Shown here: positions 9,281 to 17,814 of the stretch, piece after piece | Position numbering within the stretch: position 1 is the stretch's first letter | How the letters are laid out: every line of letters begins with the position of its first letter | Assembly: GCA_964386795.1 (NCBI GenBank) | Contig: CAYLUE010000012.1 | Coordinates: 1-38,004 of the forward strand | Length of the DNA: 38,004 nt | Direction of reading: 5' to 3' | Source: TMED108 sp964386795 | GTDB lineage: Bacteria; Fidelibacterota; Marinisomatia; Marinisomatales; TCS55 | Notes under the pieces: generated by a model | The model's database searches: none | What the model was told of the DNA's origin: nothing | What the model saw: the letters and a program-made list of their open reading frames with translations, nothing else | Made by a program: the position numbers and the translations under genes

Positions 9281-9724
9281 ATGAAGAATTCATTAAATAA
9301 AGCAATTATTATAGCTGCAAAAATACATAAAGGGAAAAAAGGGCGCAATCAAGAACCGGCGATATTGCACCCATTAAGAGTGATGGCTATGATGAAAGAT
9401 AATCGATCTAAAACTGTAGCAGTTCTTCATGATGTTGTTGAATCTGGTAAAATTTCAATTGATGAATTATTAGAATATGGATTTGATAAAAAGGTTTGTA
9501 ATGCTGTTGATCTTCTTTCAAGAAAAAAGAATCAAAAATATTTAAAATATATAGAACGTTTAGAAGGTAATAAAATTGCAAAAACTGTAAAACTTGCAGA
9601 CCTAATTGATAATTATTTGAAAAGAAAACAATATAAAAAGCCTTCAAAGGTTGATTTGCGAAAAATTAAAAAATATAAAAAAGCATATAAAATATTAACG
9701 GGTGAAAAACTAAAAGTAATTTAA
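9281..9724 (+). CDS. small HD-domain hydrolase, RelA/SpoT (Mesh1-like) type
   Basis: The 147-aa protein consists of one HD domain related to the (p)ppGpp hydrolase domain of SpoT. Visible motifs are AAKIHKG (His16), LHPLRVMAMM (His31), AVLHDVVESG (His-Asp pair near 50-51) and VKLADLIDN near 102-110, in the order of the RelA/SpoT HD fold. No synthetase, TGS or ACT domain is present, so it resembles stand-alone alarmone hydrolases. In canonical enzymes the HD pair is followed by Glu-Asp; here it is Glu-Ser, which may alter activity. It is divergent from ppk2 and abuts the convergent glycosyltransferase. Hydrolysis of ppGpp is inferred; another nucleotide pyrophosphate substrate is possible. Confidence 0.72.
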   Translation: MKNSLNKAIIIAAKIHKGKKGRNQEPAILHPLRVMAMMKDNRSKTVAVLHDVVESGKISIDELLEYGFDKKVCNAVDLLSRKKNQKYLKYIERLEGNKIAKTVKLADLIDNYLKRKQYKKPSKVDLRKIKKYKKAYKILTGEKLKVI

Positions 9725-10256
9725 TTACTTATTCAACATATCCATCATTTCAATAGTTAATTTTTCCCATGTGAATCTTTCTGATACTCGCTTCATGCCT
9801 TTATTAACTAAACCTAGCCTATAGTCTTCATTTGAAAACACCTTCTTGACTGCCAATGCTATGTCAGATGGGCTATCAGATGGCACTAATAATCCATTAA
9901 CTTCATTTTCTACTGCATCTGGGATGCCGCCTTCATAACTTCCAATAACTGGACAACCGCACGCATTAGCTTCTAAAAATGTGATTCCAAAACCTTCACT
10001 GTCGCCAGTTTTGTGCAGAGTTCTGCTTGCCATAACATAAACCTTACTAGCAGAATAAATTTTCTTTAAATCTGTATCAGGAATAAAATCAATGAATGTA
10101 ACATGCTGATCTATTGAAAGCTCTTTGACTAAATTTATTAATGAATTTAGGTAGGGATCATTTTTGCGATGAGGACCTGCTATTGCATAGTGCGTTTTAG
10201 AAAATTCAGATAAAATATCAGGCAGAGCCCTAATCACATCATCATGAGCCTTTCTC
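9725..10256 (-). CDS. glycosyltransferase family 4, C-terminal part (5' end lost in gap)
   Basis: About 176 residues of a GT-B fold donor-binding domain. It opens with RKAHDDVIRALPDIL, the usual linker of GT4 enzymes after the central GRL..KG motif. It continues with VYVMASRTLHKTGDSEGFGI and EANACGCPVIGSYEGGIPDAV, the nucleotide-sugar binding E-x7-E region. The upstream half (acceptor domain, about 190-200 residues) is missing because the reading frame runs into the N stretch. It is not the same gene as the fragment on the other side of the gap, since both contain the equivalent donor-domain segment. It abuts the convergent HD gene with no spacer. The sugar and acceptor are unknown. Confidence 0.85.
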
Positions 10257-10356
10257 NNNNNNNNNNNNNNNNNNNNNNNNNNNNNNNNNNNNNNNNNNNN
10301 NNNNNNNNNNNNNNNNNNNNNNNNNNNNNNNNNNNNNNNNNNNNNNNNNNNNNNNN
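10257..10356. other. assembly gap of exactly 100 N
   Basis: One hundred consecutive N bases. This is the conventional placeholder for a gap of unknown size, not a measured length. It lies between two glycosyltransferase fragments that cannot belong to one protein, so the real missing sequence should be several hundred bases or more. Confidence 0.98.
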
Positions 10357-11266
10357 AATCAGTACACACTACGGGCATACCAAAAGAAATATAATCGAAA
10401 AGTTTATTGGGAGCGGTTAAATATTTATTATAAAAATTATCTGGTAAGATTATAAGACCAATTGAAGACCTAGTGATAATATCTGGTAGATCATTATAAA
10501 AAACCCATTTATTTAATTTCACGTTATCAATATTATTTTTAGCAATAATATTATTTACATAAGAAAGTTCATTGTCATTTCTACCTCCAACAAGAGATAA
10601 TTTGTAATCAAACAAATGATCTTTCCACAGTTTAATAATTGATTCAATACCTTTTAAAGGCTGAAAACTGCCGCAATAAGCGACTTCTTGATTATTAAAC
10701 TTTGATTTCTTTCCTGTTAATTTTAGTCCTGGAGGGCAAGATGAGATTGGAATATCAACATATTTTTGATATAGTTTTTTTTGAGGATTGTTTAACGTCA
10801 TCATGCCATCAAGATTATTCAAATATTTTTTTTCGTATCTGTTGAATTTTTTTCTGTCATCGCTTCTAATATATTCATGAATATTAAAGTCCAGATAAAA
10901 ATTATGTGATTGGTAATATATCTTTTTATTAGCTCTATTTTTAAGCTTAACAAGAAATGGTAAGTATCCTGGGTCTCTAGTAAATACTACATCAAAATTA
11001 TTTGAAAGGATATATTTATTAGCTCGCATATAAAATATTTCATGCGCTTTAACAATGCCAAAATTATTTTTTAATAGTTTAATATTAAAGTAATCCGAGC
11101 TACTGCTTTCCATTTTCTTTTTTTTTGCAATGGTATTTTTTGGATTTTGAATAATTAAGGTTACATCTATTTTATTCTCAGAAATACCAAAAGCTTGGAA
11201 GTATGAAAAAATAAATCCGGGACTATTTTCTGCCCATGATGATTTAGTAACATATGCGCATTTCAT
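10357..11266 (-). CDS. glycosyltransferase family 4, N-terminal part (3' end lost in gap)
   Basis: About 303 residues from an ATG start. The N-terminal half is an acceptor-type domain (KCAYVTKSSWAENSPG, then YYQSHNFYLDF and MMTLNNPQKKLYQKY). The second half begins the donor domain with VAYCGSFQPLKGIESIIKLW and ends at LFDYISFGMPVVCTD just before the Ns. That end corresponds to the donor-binding motif found about 110-120 residues into the other fragment, so only about 80-90 C-terminal residues of this enzyme are missing. It starts 7 nt after the GT9 gene's stop, in the same leftward operon. Probably a cytoplasmic or membrane-associated transferase for surface polysaccharide; specificity unknown. 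Confidence 0.82.
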
Positions 11267-11273
11267 TGGCTAT

Positions 11274-12320
11274 CTATTTTTCTTTCTTTATCAAAATGTT
11301 ATATGATTTTATTACCGATTCTGATTCTATATCGCGTATAAACCTAGAATTAGAAATGACTGAATCGCTAATTGTATTATATGGACTATAGCGCGCATAG
11401 TTGATTTTATCATTATTATAGAGTCCAATAATTGGCTTATTTAATGCTGCAGCCAAATGGATCAAAGAAGTATCAATTGAAATCAGCATTTGTGCATTAT
11501 TTATTATGCCAGCAGCATAGTATAGATTAGGAGACTCTAAAGGGAAATGTACTCTTTCTTTATAAAGATTTTTTATTTTTATTGCATCGCTAGATTCTTT
11601 TTTCGAAGCAAATAATGCAATATGCATTTCGTGGTCATTATCTAATATATATGAGATAATTTTTTTCCACTTTTCAAAAGGGAGCCTTCTTGTTTGGTGG
11701 CCCGCACTAATATTAATGGCGATATATTTTTTTTCTGATATTGATGATGGAAAATTATAAAAATAATCAGGCAACCAATTCTCTACTGGGGTTTTTAATC
11801 CATATTGAAAAAGTAATTCACAATACTTCTCGGTGATATGCCTATCGTCTTTATTTGGTAAGTGGTAATTATATATAGGATTGTTATATATGTCTTCTAA
11901 ACATACCTTCACATCTGCATTGATTACATTGGTTAAATGGTGAAATGTAGATGAAGGGCCACTCTTTGGGTTATATAAAATCTGGTATTGTTGCGATCTA
12001 ATCAACTTGGCAAAACGAAAATTGAAAGGTCTATAGCTGATACAGTTTCTAATAAATGGAATTCCTTCAAATACTTTTTTATTATAGCTAGTACAGCACA
12101 AATCAATTGTTGCATCGGGAAACCGTTTATGAAAAGCATTTATGAATGGTAACAAAAGAATAGCATCACCCAATTTTTCTTGAGCTAAAATAATTATACT
12201 GTTTATTGATTCGGGCAATTCCTTGGGACTGGCATGTTTGTAAAATTTATTTAATATACCAACAATGAACCTTCGATGAAGTTTGTGATTGGATTGCTGC
12301 GATAAAGAATTATTAGTCAT
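11274..12320 (-). CDS. glycosyltransferase family 9 (heptosyltransferase-like)
   Basis: The 348-aa protein matches the ADP-heptose:LPS heptosyltransferase family. The N-terminal IIILAQEKLGDAILLLPFI (about 44-62) is the family's RxxxxGDxxxxxP-type start, with the usual Arg position not obvious. ISAGHQTRRLPFEKWKKII marks the second domain, and ISIDTSLIHLAAALNKPIIGLY near 289-310 is the diagnostic nucleotide-binding motif. Such enzymes add heptose or another sugar to lipopolysaccharide core at the cytoplasmic face. It lies 15 nt downstream of a GT4 gene in an all-minus cluster, supporting LPS core or capsule assembly. True heptose use is not provable from sequence. Confidence 0.87.
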   Translation of the reverse strand: MTNNSLSQQSNHKLHRRFIVGILNKFYKHASPKELPESINSIIILAQEKLGDAILLLPFINAFHKRFPDATIDLCCTSYNKKVFEGIPFIRNCISYRPFNFRFAKLIRSQQYQILYNPKSGPSSTFHHLTNVINADVKVCLEDIYNNPIYNYHLPNKDDRHITEKYCELLFQYGLKTPVENWLPDYFYNFPSSISEKKYIAINISAGHQTRRLPFEKWKKIISYILDNDHEMHIALFASKKESSDAIKIKNLYKERVHFPLESPNLYYAAGIINNAQMLISIDTSLIHLAAALNKPIIGLYNNDKINYARYSPYNTISDSVISNSRFIRDIESESVIKSYNILIKKEK

Positions 12321-12335
12321 AAAAAATGGAAATTT

Positions 12336-13409
12336 CTATTCAATAAAACTATGAAGATAGGTTTCCAGCTTATTAGTCATATTTTCCATTGAAAATGATT
12401 TTATCAATTTATTATAGCCCTTTTCTCCCATGTCTTTATAGTTCCTATTATTTTCAACATAATCTGCTAGAGTTGAAAATATTTGATTTGAATCTGGTTC
12501 GCAAATCAATCCATTAATTCCATGGTCAATAACTTCAGATACCCCTCCGGCATTAGTTGCAATTACCGGTCTCTTTGACATCCATGCTTCAAATAAAGTA
12601 TTGGGTATGCCTTCTGATCTTGAAGGTATAATAACTAGATCAGCTCTACTAAAAAAAGTTATAATGTCATTTTTTTCACCAACGAGTTTGCAGCGATGCT
12701 GAAGACCATATTTTTTAATAAGATTATTTAGTTCATTTAACTCAGGCCCTTCTCCAGCAATCTCAACCTTATAGTCAATGCCAAGCTTTTCTACTTCACT
12801 TAAGCTATTTATTAATAAATCATAGCCCTTGTGAACAGTTAGTCTTCCAGCGCTTCTAATTAACAAGCTAGCGTCTTTTTTTATTTCAACAGTATTAATT
12901 GGTTTTTCTATGCTATATCCATTGTATATACAGGCTATTTTATCTGAATCAAAATTATTATTAATAAAACCATACGAAAGTAATTCATTTTTTAAAGCTA
13001 GCGCGTTTACAATTATCCCATCTACTTGATTCGAAATTATATATCTTTGTATGAAATCTCTTTTAAGGATGGGTCTAGATATTCCTAACCTCATTACATG
13101 AAAAACATTTGCCCTATTTTTTATTTGTGCACCCAATATATAATCTTTCCGTTTCGTTGAAAGCATAATATCGATATCATTTACTGCAATTATTTTCCTG
13201 ATGATTGATTTTGTTTTTATGCTTAGCTCATTAGTGTAAGGAGCTTCTATTATATTGATTGAGGGATGCAGATTGTTCCAATGAGATACATTAGAGCGAG
13301 CGACTAAAGAAATAAAATGTCCATTTTCAGCAAGACAATTCATTGCCGTCCTTAGCCAGCGTTCATTTCCGCCCCATTTCTTTGATGAGTTAAGCGCAAC
13401 TAGATTCAT
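12336..13409 (-). CDS. glycosyltransferase family 4
   Basis: Complete 357-aa GT-B fold glycosyltransferase. The N-terminal SSKKWGGNERWLRTAMNCL resembles the acceptor-domain start of LPS GT4 enzymes. IRSAGRLTVHKGYDLLINSL (about 180-199) starts the donor domain. ADLVIIPSRSEGIPNTLFEA with RPVIATNAGGVSEVI provides the donor-binding E-x7-E motif (Glu of SEG and FEA). It starts at ATG 13409, 65 nt from the preceding gene's stop, and is followed closely by the GT9 gene. The likely role is a sugar-addition step in surface glycan synthesis; donor and acceptor unknown. Confidence 0.88.
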   Translation of the reverse strand: MNLVALNSSKKWGGNERWLRTAMNCLAENGHFISLVARSNVSHWNNLHPSINIIEAPYTNELSIKTKSIIRKIIAVNDIDIMLSTKRKDYILGAQIKNRANVFHVMRLGISRPILKRDFIQRYIISNQVDGIIVNALALKNELLSYGFINNNFDSDKIACIYNGYSIEKPINTVEIKKDASLLIRSAGRLTVHKGYDLLINSLSEVEKLGIDYKVEIAGEGPELNELNNLIKKYGLQHRCKLVGEKNDIITFFSRADLVIIPSRSEGIPNTLFEAWMSKRPVIATNAGGVSEVIDHGINGLICEPDSNQIFSTLADYVENNRNYKDMGEKGYNKLIKSFSMENMTNKLETYLHSFIE

Positions 13410-13474
13410 AAATAATAAGCGTTAAGGCTTAATTTTTTTCATGAGTTAATAATCCAATCAATTATAGGTAGAAT

Positions 13475-14512
13475 CTAAAATAATTTCTGGAACGTTTCTT
13501 CCCATAATCTGCTTGATAATTTATCAATACCTTTATAGGTTTTTGAATTAATCCACTTCGCAACAGCTTTCGCTGTGTCGGGATAATTAACTGATTTAAT
13601 CGATGGCTCGCTAATCCATTCCTTTACAATATCTTGATCAAGCTTATCCATGACCGATCCCCATTTTAATTGATTAAAAGCAGCTGCATTCGATAATTGT
13701 TCCATTTGACCAATAAGTGGTTTCATTAGAATTTTTTTTCCTAAACGCAGTGCTTCGCTGGGAAGCTCAAACCCAGCATTACATATTACCTTTTCTGAAG
13801 TCAATAAATCTGAATTAAAGCCAGATCTTGAAAATGGATTTAAATGGATATTTTCATATGATCTTGATTTATCAATTTTGCAATAAATATGAAACTGGTA
13901 ATCATTAAATGGCTCTACTAATTGTAAGATATCATCTAATTCTTCAAAAGGTAAATAGACTAAGATCTTTCCTGGAGTACTTTGATTATCATTATTATCT
14001 AAAGGTGGCAGAATTGGTGGAACTATCATTTGATCAAAATGATGCCAGTGCACGCCAATATTTATTTTTGCTGGAGCAAAATTTTTCATGATAAATTTTG
14101 TAATCATATTCTCACCGGCCATTGGAATATCATAATAAAATGCATATTGATGACCTATGCCAATGGATTGAACTTTTTTTATTTTTGCAGCCCATGCAGA
14201 TACAGGTTCAAAGTCAGTTATAACTAGGTCAACATTTCCTAGGTCTAGCTTACGCACATCATTTAAATATTTAAACAGATGTAAGCTTTTAAATGACTTA
14301 AGGTAATTGATTCTACCTTTTGATGTCTCAAATGATAACCCTTCAACTATTTCATACGGCTCTATTTGTTCTAATCCAAAAATTCTATCCTTTTTACGAC
14401 CGCTAATAATGACCCTTACATTATTTCCTAAGGATCTCAATTTTGGAATTAAGGCCAAGCCTCTAGTTAGGTGCCCATTTCCTGTTCCCTGAATTCCGTA
14501 AACTATATTCAT
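13475..14512 (-). CDS. MJ1255/VC2487-type glycosyltransferase
   Basis: The 345-aa protein begins MNIVYGIQGTGNGHLTRGLAL, the glycine-rich start of the MJ1255/VC2487 family (Glyco_trans_1_3, related to UDP-glucuronosyl/MurG-type GT-B enzymes). Further family features are VDLVITDFEPVSAWAAK near 99-115, IGIGHQYAFYY, and the C-terminal ICNAGFELPSEALRLGKKIL with PLIGQMEQLSNA, which form the donor site. It is the most upstream gene of the glycosyltransferase set, 48 nt after the LolA-like gene's stop. The physiological acceptor of this family is not well defined, so only a general glycan or glycolipid role is proposed. Confidence 0.82.
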   Translation of the reverse strand: MNIVYGIQGTGNGHLTRGLALIPKLRSLGNNVRVIISGRKKDRIFGLEQIEPYEIVEGLSFETSKGRINYLKSFKSLHLFKYLNDVRKLDLGNVDLVITDFEPVSAWAAKIKKVQSIGIGHQYAFYYDIPMAGENMITKFIMKNFAPAKINIGVHWHHFDQMIVPPILPPLDNNDNQSTPGKILVYLPFEELDDILQLVEPFNDYQFHIYCKIDKSRSYENIHLNPFSRSGFNSDLLTSEKVICNAGFELPSEALRLGKKILMKPLIGQMEQLSNAAAFNQLKWGSVMDKLDQDIVKEWISEPSIKSVNYPDTAKAVAKWINSKTYKGIDKLSSRLWEETFQKLF

Positions 14513-14560
14513 AAATTTATTATTGAGAAAATATCAAAAAAATTATGATGAATCCTTAGA

Positions 14561-15337
14561 TTAAAATCTCTTTAAATATTTCTCAGTAAATATATTATCT
14601 TTAAGCCCTTGATCGTAGCTAACCTTTAGTACTTCCATTTCAGTAGAATTGCCATTTAATAAATTTTTCATAATTTTTTTAGTTGGTGTCCAATATTGAT
14701 TATTTTTTACGTAATCAAGCTTTTCCAGTATTTTTACTTTTTCATTATCGCTGTTAAAAAATTCAATTTTTCTTATTAGATAGTGAGTCTTATCAATCCA
14801 AAAGATTCTAGGTTGGTAGCTAGATTTATCATTGGGAGTGGCCTTGACAACGTAACATTCATTTCCCGAAAAATAGTCTTGGGTAATTAATTCGTAAGAA
14901 TCTAGATCTAAATCTCGCTCCATGAAATCTCCATACGTAAACTCACTTCCTTGAAAATTTCGAGATTTATCCGAAGGGCGAATTCTTTTTACTTTTCGTA
15001 GTTTTGGTATATATAACCATTGGTCATCATTTTTTTTGCCTACCCAATCCCAATTTAATAAACTAGATCCTTTTACTTCCTTTGGCTCAATAAATCTTAA
15101 CAAAAGCTTGGATTTAAACTTTCCATCTTGATATCTTTTTTCCATTTGCTTCATTAGTCTAAAGTGGCTTTTTCTATTATTTTTTTTACTGCTTGATCTA
15201 AGGGTCATTTTGAAATCCATTTCAATATCAACTGGCTTCAATCGCTGATCCATTTTATGGATAATGGATTGACCTGAGGGTTGTGCATATATAAAAGATA
15301 CACATATAAAAAAGGTAGCTAGGGATATTCTAGTCAT
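14561..15337 (-). CDS. LolA-like outer-membrane lipoprotein-sorting family protein (copy 1)
   Basis: Periplasmic protein of 258 aa with a signal peptide (about 1-18, cleavage after YAQ). The mature part has the pattern of the outer membrane lipoprotein-sorting family (PF17131): LLRFIEPKEVKGSSLL, then DDQWLYIPKLRKVKRI and FQGSEFTYGDFMERDLD, all conserved in this LolA-related half-barrel group. These proteins usually sit beside RND/MMPL transporters and may carry lipids or lipoproteins between membranes. A second copy lies at 16656, with a barrel protein between them, and an RND protein heads the same strand. The substrate is unknown; a dedicated LolA for ordinary lipoproteins is less likely given this context. 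Confidence 0.82.
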   Translation of the reverse strand: MTRISLATFFICVSFIYAQPSGQSIIHKMDQRLKPVDIEMDFKMTLRSSSKKNNRKSHFRLMKQMEKRYQDGKFKSKLLLRFIEPKEVKGSSLLNWDWVGKKNDDQWLYIPKLRKVKRIRPSDKSRNFQGSEFTYGDFMERDLDLDSYELITQDYFSGNECYVVKATPNDKSSYQPRIFWIDKTHYLIRKIEFFNSDNEKVKILEKLDYVKNNQYWTPTKKIMKNLLNGNSTEMEVLKVSYDQGLKDNIFTEKYLKRF

Positions 15338-15353
15338 ATTAGAATATAAGAAA

Positions 15354-16640
15354 TCAAAAATTATACAGTATACCCATTCTTACATGATTAAAATCTTGCA
15401 TTAGTGTAAATGGATTTAAAGGGTTATTACTCCCATTAAACTGGGTAGTACCTAATTCAAATTTCCAGTTAATCCAAGGAGAGTAACCTAGCGCTATGCT
15501 CAACATGGATCCTGATTCGTTTAAATTAATCATCAATGATCCAATTAATTCTAGTTGATCGTCCATCATCACACCGCTTGAGCTAATTAAAGCTGCTTTA
15601 TTGGTAAACATCGCAAATGGAGTACCCATACCAGGATTAAATGGCAATACTGGAAATTCTATATTATCAGAAGGAGATTTAGGCATGAACCATTGGTTTT
15701 TCTCATCAATAGTTTTGCTTCCAATAAATTGCCCTGATACCATTATATCTGTTGCTGTGGTATATTCAAGCTGTACAACATACTGAGAATAAATTACATC
15801 TTGAATGATTTCCAAATAACCGCTTGTATTGGCTGGTCTATCAATAGAAGTATTTTTAGTATTGTATAACGCCCCTTCTGCCCTTATGGTAAAATCTCCT
15901 AAAAACGTCACAAAGTCTGAGCCTAAAACCGTTGTTTTTCTATATCCTAAATCAAAATTGCGAACCCCATTAGATGTTATTGGTAAATATGCAGATTGCA
16001 CACTAGGCATACGGTCTGTTCCTTTAAAATACGAAAGGCTGATATCACCGCCACCAAGAGAAGTTTGAATGCGAGCCCCAAGCTCTAATTCCTCTTTAAC
16101 AGGGTGCTTAATCAATGGTTTTCTATCTAAAGCTAATGGAAAATCTTTTTCTCCATAAGGGATTCTATTTGGAGTAAAATAGGGACTCACAATTAATTCA
16201 ACTTGAAAATTTTCTCTATATACAGTTGAAGCCAAAGATAGCTTACCGATTTTTTTACCAGTCCCAGCCTTGAACATGTAATAATAATCATATGGGTTTA
16301 GATTATCGGTTGGATTAATTGCATCTGCAGCGCCCCATGAATGGATTTGTTTACCAATTTTAACCTCTCCCCAATTAGGGTAAAAAGCTACATAGGCTTC
16401 TCTTAGGTAAATAGAATGTTCCCGCGTACTATATCTTTGCTCTACGCCTGTCACAGTTTTAAAGTCAAATGATTCAAATGAGAAACCAAAATCAAGCGAT
16501 AGTAAACGAAACGGTAAGTCAATTTGAGATTGGTCTGCAGTTCGTGTCATTACATAAGGATTAAATTCCCCAGCAATATTCATCTGCGCTTTAACTGTAC
16601 CAGCTATAAAAATGCTTAAGATTAGTTTTTTATAGAACAT
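15354..16640 (-). CDS. DUF1302-like outer-membrane beta-barrel protein
   Basis: The 428-aa protein has a signal peptide (1-18, ending VKA) and many alternating-hydrophobicity strands. It ends in LYNF, with the C-terminal Phe typical of BAM-inserted barrels. The segment KIGKQIHSWGAADAINPTDN (about 97-116) resembles the W-G-x-x-D...PTDxLNP block of DUF1302 proteins, which accompany RND exporters and LolA/DUF1329-type periplasmic proteins in many Gram-negatives. It sits between the two LolA-like genes (gaps of 16 nt on each side of the cluster copy). Inferred role: outer-membrane partner of the RND-LolA set. The substrate cannot be deduced. Confidence 0.72.
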   Translation of the reverse strand: MFYKKLILSIFIAGTVKAQMNIAGEFNPYVMTRTADQSQIDLPFRLLSLDFGFSFESFDFKTVTGVEQRYSTREHSIYLREAYVAFYPNWGEVKIGKQIHSWGAADAINPTDNLNPYDYYYMFKAGTGKKIGKLSLASTVYRENFQVELIVSPYFTPNRIPYGEKDFPLALDRKPLIKHPVKEELELGARIQTSLGGGDISLSYFKGTDRMPSVQSAYLPITSNGVRNFDLGYRKTTVLGSDFVTFLGDFTIRAEGALYNTKNTSIDRPANTSGYLEIIQDVIYSQYVVQLEYTTATDIMVSGQFIGSKTIDEKNQWFMPKSPSDNIEFPVLPFNPGMGTPFAMFTNKAALISSSGVMMDDQLELIGSLMINLNESGSMLSIALGYSPWINWKFELGTTQFNGSNNPLNPFTLMQDFNHVRMGILYNF

Positions 16641-16655
16641 TTTTATTGGAAACGT

Positions 16656-17405
16656 TTATCTGGGAAGACGTTTCAAGTTTTTTTCCTGAAACAGTGTTGG
16701 CTTAACGCCTACATCAACTTCTACTTTATCAAATGTCACTTTAGTTGTGTGTTTCTTTTGTACGTTCTCAACAAATATTTGACTCATCACATAGTATTGT
16801 TTAACTTTTTTATGGGAGAATTTTTTTCGCTTAATTAACTCTCCCCTTTTATCAAACGATTCCTCTTTGACTACATTTAATGTAGATTTATTTATCCATG
16901 ATTTATGCTTTAAATAAGAAGATTCAGCTTTTGCTGTAGGAATTACTTCAATCACATAACACTCTACGCCATCAATCGTTTCATCTTCTTTTCTTTCATA
17001 CTCATGTTTATCAAGTTCACGGCTAGTAAGATCTTCGTAGCTTAAATCTGACGCCATGAAGGAGTCGCCTTTTCTCTTGGATGAAATCCTGCGAATCTTT
17101 TTGAAATCTGGAAGCCACATACGCATTTCATCATCACGATCAGAATATTCAATTTTTAAAAAAGCAACCCCCTTGTCATCTTTGGGTTCTAAGAACCAAG
17201 TGATTTGCTTTTCACTGCCATCAACAGATTTAGATAGCATCTTATTAGTGCGGCTTTTTCCCTTAGAGTTCGTGAGTACCATTGTTGTTTCATTGCTCAT
17301 ATCTTTGGGGGAAGGCGACTCGTCAACCATAACAGCAATCTCTCTACCAGTTTGACTAAACCCCGCCGCTATAAAAATAACCAATAATAGAAATGACTGT
17401 TTCAT
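16656..17405 (-). CDS. LolA-like outer-membrane lipoprotein-sorting family protein (copy 2)
   Basis: A second PF17131-type periplasmic protein. I place the start at ATG 17405 (249 aa), giving a clean signal peptide MKQSFLLLVIFIAAGFSQ. AAAAGGG lies within the preceding gene's last codons at a suitable distance. A longer form would need a TTG at 17423 inside the DUF805 gene. Conserved segments are WFLEPKDDKGVAFLKIEY, MRMWLPDFKKIRRISSKRKG and FMASDLSYEDLTSRELD, parallel to copy 1. Overall identity to copy 1 looks modest, so this is an old duplication and possibly a specialised pair. It is downstream of the RND and DUF805 genes in one leftward operon. Confidence 0.82.
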   Translation of the reverse strand: MKQSFLLLVIFIAAGFSQTGREIAVMVDESPSPKDMSNETTMVLTNSKGKSRTNKMLSKSVDGSEKQITWFLEPKDDKGVAFLKIEYSDRDDEMRMWLPDFKKIRRISSKRKGDSFMASDLSYEDLTSRELDKHEYERKEDETIDGVECYVIEVIPTAKAESSYLKHKSWINKSTLNVVKEESFDKRGELIKRKKFSHKKVKQYYVMSQIFVENVQKKHTTKVTFDKVEVDVGVKPTLFQEKNLKRLPR

Positions 17406-17409
17406 CTTA

Positions 17410-17814
17410 TTAGCCCTTTTCAATATTATCTACGATTATATTTGGTTTTGGGCCAAATTGATTATCATTATTATCGCTTGAGGATGCATGCATTACAATC
17501 AATGCTATCCACCCTACAATAGGAAGAAAGAATAAGAACATCCACCATCCTGTGCGATTGATGTCATGTAATCTTCTAGTTCCTGCGGCAATACTTGGAA
17601 AGAAAAATGCCAGTCTACTCAATTCAACCAGAGGGTATGTTGGTCCACCGAATGCGTAACTATGGATAATTTTCCATCCAAGCGCTTCGCTCAATAACAT
17701 CATGGAAATTCCGATTACAACAGTACAAAGTATGAAATACCAATATTCTTCTCGAGATGATCGACCTTTAAAAACAAAGTATTTTTGTAGACATGTAATA
17801 AAATGTTCAATCAT
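17410..17814 (-). CDS. DUF805 family membrane protein
   Basis: The 134-aa integral membrane protein has the DUF805 signatures: YFVFKGRSSREEYWYFIL (about 12-29) near the N-terminus, and TRRLHDINRTGWWMFLFFLP (about 83-102) with the conserved RRLHDxxxxGWW motif. Three or four hydrophobic segments are visible. Its ATG overlaps the RND gene's TGA by 4 nt (ATGA at 17811-17814), implying translational coupling. The function of DUF805 proteins is not established. Tight coupling to an RND-type protein suggests an accessory or a lipid/envelope role, which is inference. Confidence 0.88.
   Translation of the reverse strand: MIEHFITCLQKYFVFKGRSSREEYWYFILCTVVIGISMMLLSEALGWKIIHSYAFGGPTYPLVELSRLAFFFPSIAAGTRRLHDINRTGWWMFLFFLPIVGWIALIVMHASSSDNNDNQFGPKPNIIVDNIEKG

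Noticed and set aside
9249..9284. 11-codon ORF overlapping the HD hydrolase start by ATGA
   Set aside because: No ribosome site precedes it, and such short ORFs are expected by chance in A+T-rich DNA.
9725..11266. One 513-residue glycosyltransferase
   Set aside because: The reading frame passes through 100 N, and both sides contain the same part of the GT4 donor domain, so it must be two genes.
13418..13440. Terminator-like stem followed by T-run between glycosyltransferase genes
   Set aside because: The stem is only about 5 bp and the T-run is on the strand opposite to both genes.
16656..17423. Longer form of the second LolA-like protein starting at 17423
   Set aside because: That start is a TTG inside the DUF805 gene. 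ATG 17405 has a suitable ribosome site and gives a cleaner signal peptide.
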